In this document: positions 62,126-64,000 of the stretch, piece by piece
Numbering within the stretch: the first letter of the stretch is position 1
Layout: each line of letters starts with the position of its first letter
From: PALSA-1296 sp038210275
Lineage (GTDB): Bacteria > Bacteroidota > Ignavibacteria > Palsa-1295
Assembly (NCBI GenBank): GCA_038210275.1
Contig: JBBQWV010000004.1
Coordinates: 186,001 to 250,000 of the forward strand
Direction of reading: 5' to 3'
DNA length: 64,000 nucleotides
The notes under the pieces: generated by a model
The model's input: the letters and a program-made list of their open reading frames with translations, nothing else
Database searches by the model: none
What the model was told of the DNA's origin: nothing
Program-made: the position numbers and the translations under genes

Positions 62126-62905
62126 ATGGAAATTCAGACATCGCCGTCATATAAGATCCGCCTGCCCCTTTTTGAGGGTCCGATGGATCTGCTTTTATTT
62201 TTCATCAAACGCGATGAACTCGATGTCTATGACATTCCCGTTCATAGCATTACGATGGAATTTTTGGATTATTTGCGCCTGATGCAAGCGCTTGATCTGG
62301 AAGTTGCCGGAGATTTTATCGTTGTCGCTGCTGAGCTTTGCCAGATCAAGGCAAAGATGCTTCTTCCTCGCGAAGAGCGCACTGAAGAAGGCATCGAAGA
62401 GGAAGATCCTCGCGCTGATCTTGTCCGCCGATTGATCGAATACCGCCGCTTCAAAGAAATGAGCCAGGAGCTTGGCACGCTCAGCGAAGAAGCCCGTAAA
62501 ATTTATTACCGCGAGTATTTCAAAGGCGATGATCGCACTGCACCGACCGAAGAAGAGGAGGAAAATGCTCTCGGCAACGTTACGCTCTTTCATTTGCTCA
62601 CAGCGTTCCGCAAAGCGATGGAGCGCGCACCGCTCATCAAGCGCTCGCATGATGTAGAACTCATGCCGGTATCAGTTGAAGAGCAATCGGAGATGATCTT
62701 AGATACTCTTGCCATGAAAGGCGAAATGAATTTCATCGAGCTTTTTGCCGATTTTATCGATGCTTCTTCTGTTGAAGAGCTTTCTGTGCCTGTCAGGCTC
62801 CGCATTGTTGTGACCTTTGTGGCATTGCTCGATCTTGTCAGGAATCAGCTAATCGCTTTGCGTCAGCATGAAGCCTTTGATGAAATAATTTTGTTCAAGC
62901 CGTAA
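62126..62905 (+). CDS. scpA: Segregation and condensation protein A
   Basis: 259 residues. ScpA is the kleisin that joins SMC heads and, with ScpB, drives chromosome condensation and segregation. The N-terminal kleisin segment is YKIRLPLFEGPMDLLLFFIK followed by RDELDVYDIPVHSITMEFLD and VAAELCQIKAKMLLPRE, all conserved. A charged linker (TEEGIEEEDPRAD) precedes the helical region, and the C-terminal winged-helix has VRLRIVVTFVALLDLVRNQLI. It lies 71 bp upstream of scpB with a repeat between. The usual scpA-scpB-rluB order appears to hold. Confidence 0.95.
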   Translation: MEIQTSPSYKIRLPLFEGPMDLLLFFIKRDELDVYDIPVHSITMEFLDYLRLMQALDLEVAGDFIVVAAELCQIKAKMLLPREERTEEGIEEEDPRADLVRRLIEYRRFKEMSQELGTLSEEARKIYYREYFKGDDRTAPTEEEEENALGNVTLFHLLTAFRKAMERAPLIKRSHDVELMPVSVEEQSEMILDTLAMKGEMNFIELFADFIDASSVEELSVPVRLRIVVTFVALLDLVRNQLIALRQHEAFDEIILFKP

Positions 62906-62917
62906 GTTGTATTTTCA

Positions 62918-62964
62918 GTGGCGCGGACTTTAGTCCGCGCGGACAGACTAAAGTCCGTCCCACT
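62918..62964. repeat. GCGCGGACTTTAGTCCGCGC-type palindromic repeat between scpA and scpB
   Basis: GCGCGGACT/AGTCCGCGC (62921-62940) is followed by GGACAGACTAAAGTCCGTCC (62941-62960), so two overlapping palindromes share the GACTTTAGTC core. GTGG and CCCAC close the outside. Confidence 0.75.
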
Positions 62965-62976
62965 ATTTTTTTCTCA

Positions 62977-63834
62977 ATGCGATTAGATTATACCAATCCC
63001 GAATCTCTTCTCTCCATCGTCGAAGCTCTTGTCTTCGCAGCCGATGAGCCACTCTCTGCGCTGGAAATTCGCTCGCTTATTTTAGATGAGCCGGTGATCC
63101 GCACCGATGGCACTGAGCCAACACCCGATATTTTTACCGATGCAGCACCCGCATCAGGCGGTGAATTGCCTGATGAAACACCTGCACCGAAAAAGAAAAA
63201 AGCAAATCTGCTCGACCTGACGGTTATCAAAGATGCGATTCGCATCCTGAATAATACGTACGAAGAATCGGGCAGAACTTTCCGCATCATCGAGATCGCC
63301 GGCGGATTTCAATTCGCAACACGCTCCGATGTGGCAATGTATGTTTCGCGATTATATAAAGAACGTTCGCGCAGAAGACTATCCGGCGCAGCGCTGGAAT
63401 CGCTTTCGATCATTGCCTATAAGCAGCCCGTATCGAAATCGGATATTGAAAATATCCGAGGCGTCAATTGCGATGAAGTCATTAAATCATTGCTCGAAAA
63501 AAATCTTATCACGATCACCGGAAGAGCGGAATCAGTCGGAAGACCGCTGCTCTACGGAACGACGCAGGATTTCCTGCGCCACTTCGGATTAGGATCCATG
63601 CGCGACTTGCCGAAGCCGCGTGAGATCGAAGAACTCCTTAAAGAAGAATCGGTAAAAGCAACGACACTCGAAGAAGCAGCAAACGAATTTGTAGATTCAA
63701 ATGGCACAAAAGAAGATTCAATTACCCTTGACGAAGTCATCTCCCTCGCCAAGGAAGAGCAGCAGCTCACCGAGGAAAACCTCGACCGGACCGAAGAAGA
63801 GACTGACGTTATCGTCGCCATCTCCGAGAACTGA
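62977..63834 (+). CDS. scpB: Segregation and condensation protein B
   Basis: 285 residues. The two winged-helix domains are recognised by LLSIVEALVFAADEPLSALE near the start, TFRIIEIAGGFQFATRSDVA, RRLSGAALESLSIIAYKQPV (two stretches of at most 20 given), SKSDIENIRGVNCDEVIKSL and GRAESVGRPLLYGTT. An insertion rich in Pro and Lys (about 45-75, ending PKKKKANL) separates the first helix pair from the second. An acidic tail (about 240-285) follows the folded part. The last 134 bp overlap, in another frame, the start of the next gene. ScpB dimers bind ScpA. Confidence 0.95.
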   Translation: MRLDYTNPESLLSIVEALVFAADEPLSALEIRSLILDEPVIRTDGTEPTPDIFTDAAPASGGELPDETPAPKKKKANLLDLTVIKDAIRILNNTYEESGRTFRIIEIAGGFQFATRSDVAMYVSRLYKERSRRRLSGAALESLSIIAYKQPVSKSDIENIRGVNCDEVIKSLLEKNLITITGRAESVGRPLLYGTTQDFLRHFGLGSMRDLPKPREIEELLKEESVKATTLEEAANEFVDSNGTKEDSITLDEVISLAKEEQQLTEENLDRTEEETDVIVAISEN

Positions 63835-64000
63835 GCGCAGACCGAGCGGACGTCCTTCGGGATTTGGAGATCGTGACAGAAAAAAACCTTTTTCTTCACG
63901 CTCACCACGTACTACAACTCGCGAACCACGTTCGACGAGCACAACTCCGCGAAAGAAACTGACACTCGCTCCAGTCGGAAAAAGTTTCTCTCCAGTGGGA
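63701..64000 (+). CDS. Start of probable 23S rRNA pseudouridine synthase (basic N-terminus only)
   Basis: An open frame runs from ATG at 63701 to the right edge, 100 codons. It begins MAQKKIQLPLTKSSPSPRKS and continues as a basic Ser/Pro/Arg/Thr-rich stretch with RRPSGRPSGFGDRDRKKPF and PRKKLTLAPVGKSF. It overlaps scpB by 134 bp in a different frame. The gene after scpA-scpB is very often rluB, and rluB proteins in this group often have a disordered basic extension before the S4 domain. No S4 domain is reached before the edge, so the product is inferred from position and composition. There is no other ATG in this frame within the window. Confidence 0.5.
   Translation, partial: MAQKKIQLPLTKSSPSPRKSSSSPRKTSTGPKKRLTLSSPSPRTERRPSGRPSGFGDRDRKKPFSSRSPRTTTREPRSTSTTPRKKLTLAPVGKSFSPVG

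Noticed and set aside
62195..62650. Minus-strand frame of 151 codons inside scpA
   Set aside because: scpA on the plus strand has full family similarity; the antisense frame is a shadow of its codon usage.

Overview
The window looks like a chromosome segment from a free-living member of the Bacteroidota / Chlorobiota / Ignavibacteriota / Kapabacteria group. At least eleven secreted proteins end in a type IX secretion (T9SS) type A sorting domain (a P-N-P-F/A start, a D-x-x-G-R/K centre and a G-x-Y strand near the end). Several minus-strand upstream regions carry the TAnnTTTG -7 box of this group, most genes lack a clear Shine-Dalgarno sequence, and the housekeeping genes fit. Candidatus Kapabacteria or Ignavibacteria is my best guess; the sequence alone does not settle it. 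No T9SS machinery gene is in the window.

Layout. 1-13,969 (all minus) is one tight unit read from right to left: an ECF sigma factor, a membrane anti-sigma factor with a periplasmic propeller, a 2147-residue protein made of two kinds of short beta-roll repeat, a 1313-residue T9SS cargo protein, and an OmpA-family protein cut by the left edge. 14,293-20,654 holds an FKBP lipoprotein, RsgA, and a three-gene overlapping unit (patatin/BamA-like protein, short-chain dehydrogenase, T9SS cargo). 20,891-22,222 is gatA on the plus strand. 22,266-28,531 holds a propeller-type T9SS cargo, dxs, xseB and xseA. 28,544-42,195 is a run of five T9SS cargo genes, including a 2087-residue beta-helix protein and proteins with cohesin-like and dockerin-like modules. 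42,473-47,086 has a TPR membrane protein, tRNA-Arg(CCG), rlpA, manC, alr and a DnaJ/TPR protein. 47,152-51,259 holds atpC and atpD separated by four unrelated genes. 51,430-53,792 is a T9SS cargo gene split by a frameshift at a run of eight T. 53,889-61,749 has a CxxC-domain protein, an OmpA protein with a thrombospondin type 3 array, a beta-helix T9SS cargo, a RelE/YafQ-type toxin with its antitoxin, and a HYDIN-like/cohesin-like T9SS cargo. The right end carries scpA, scpB and the start of a gene, probably rluB, that overlaps scpB out of frame.

How the genes may work together. Most of the accessory content is cell-surface protein: adhesin-like repeats, beta-helices, propellers, cohesin-like modules and OmpA peptidoglycan anchors. 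The first operon probably places a set of very large surface proteins under its own ECF sigma factor. Housekeeping genes (ATP synthase beta and epsilon, isoprenoid synthesis, tRNA amidation, alanine racemase, mannose activation, ribosome assembly, condensin loading) lie between these blocks.

Intergenic regions carry dispersed palindromic repeats of the GTCATTGCGAG / GCAATCT type, some nested into long cruciforms. One 28-bp perfect palindrome lies in frame inside a coding region. I saw no rRNA, CRISPR array, prophage, insertion-sequence transposase or defence island. The only defence-like loci are a type II toxin-antitoxin pair and a DUF4160/DUF2442 pair.
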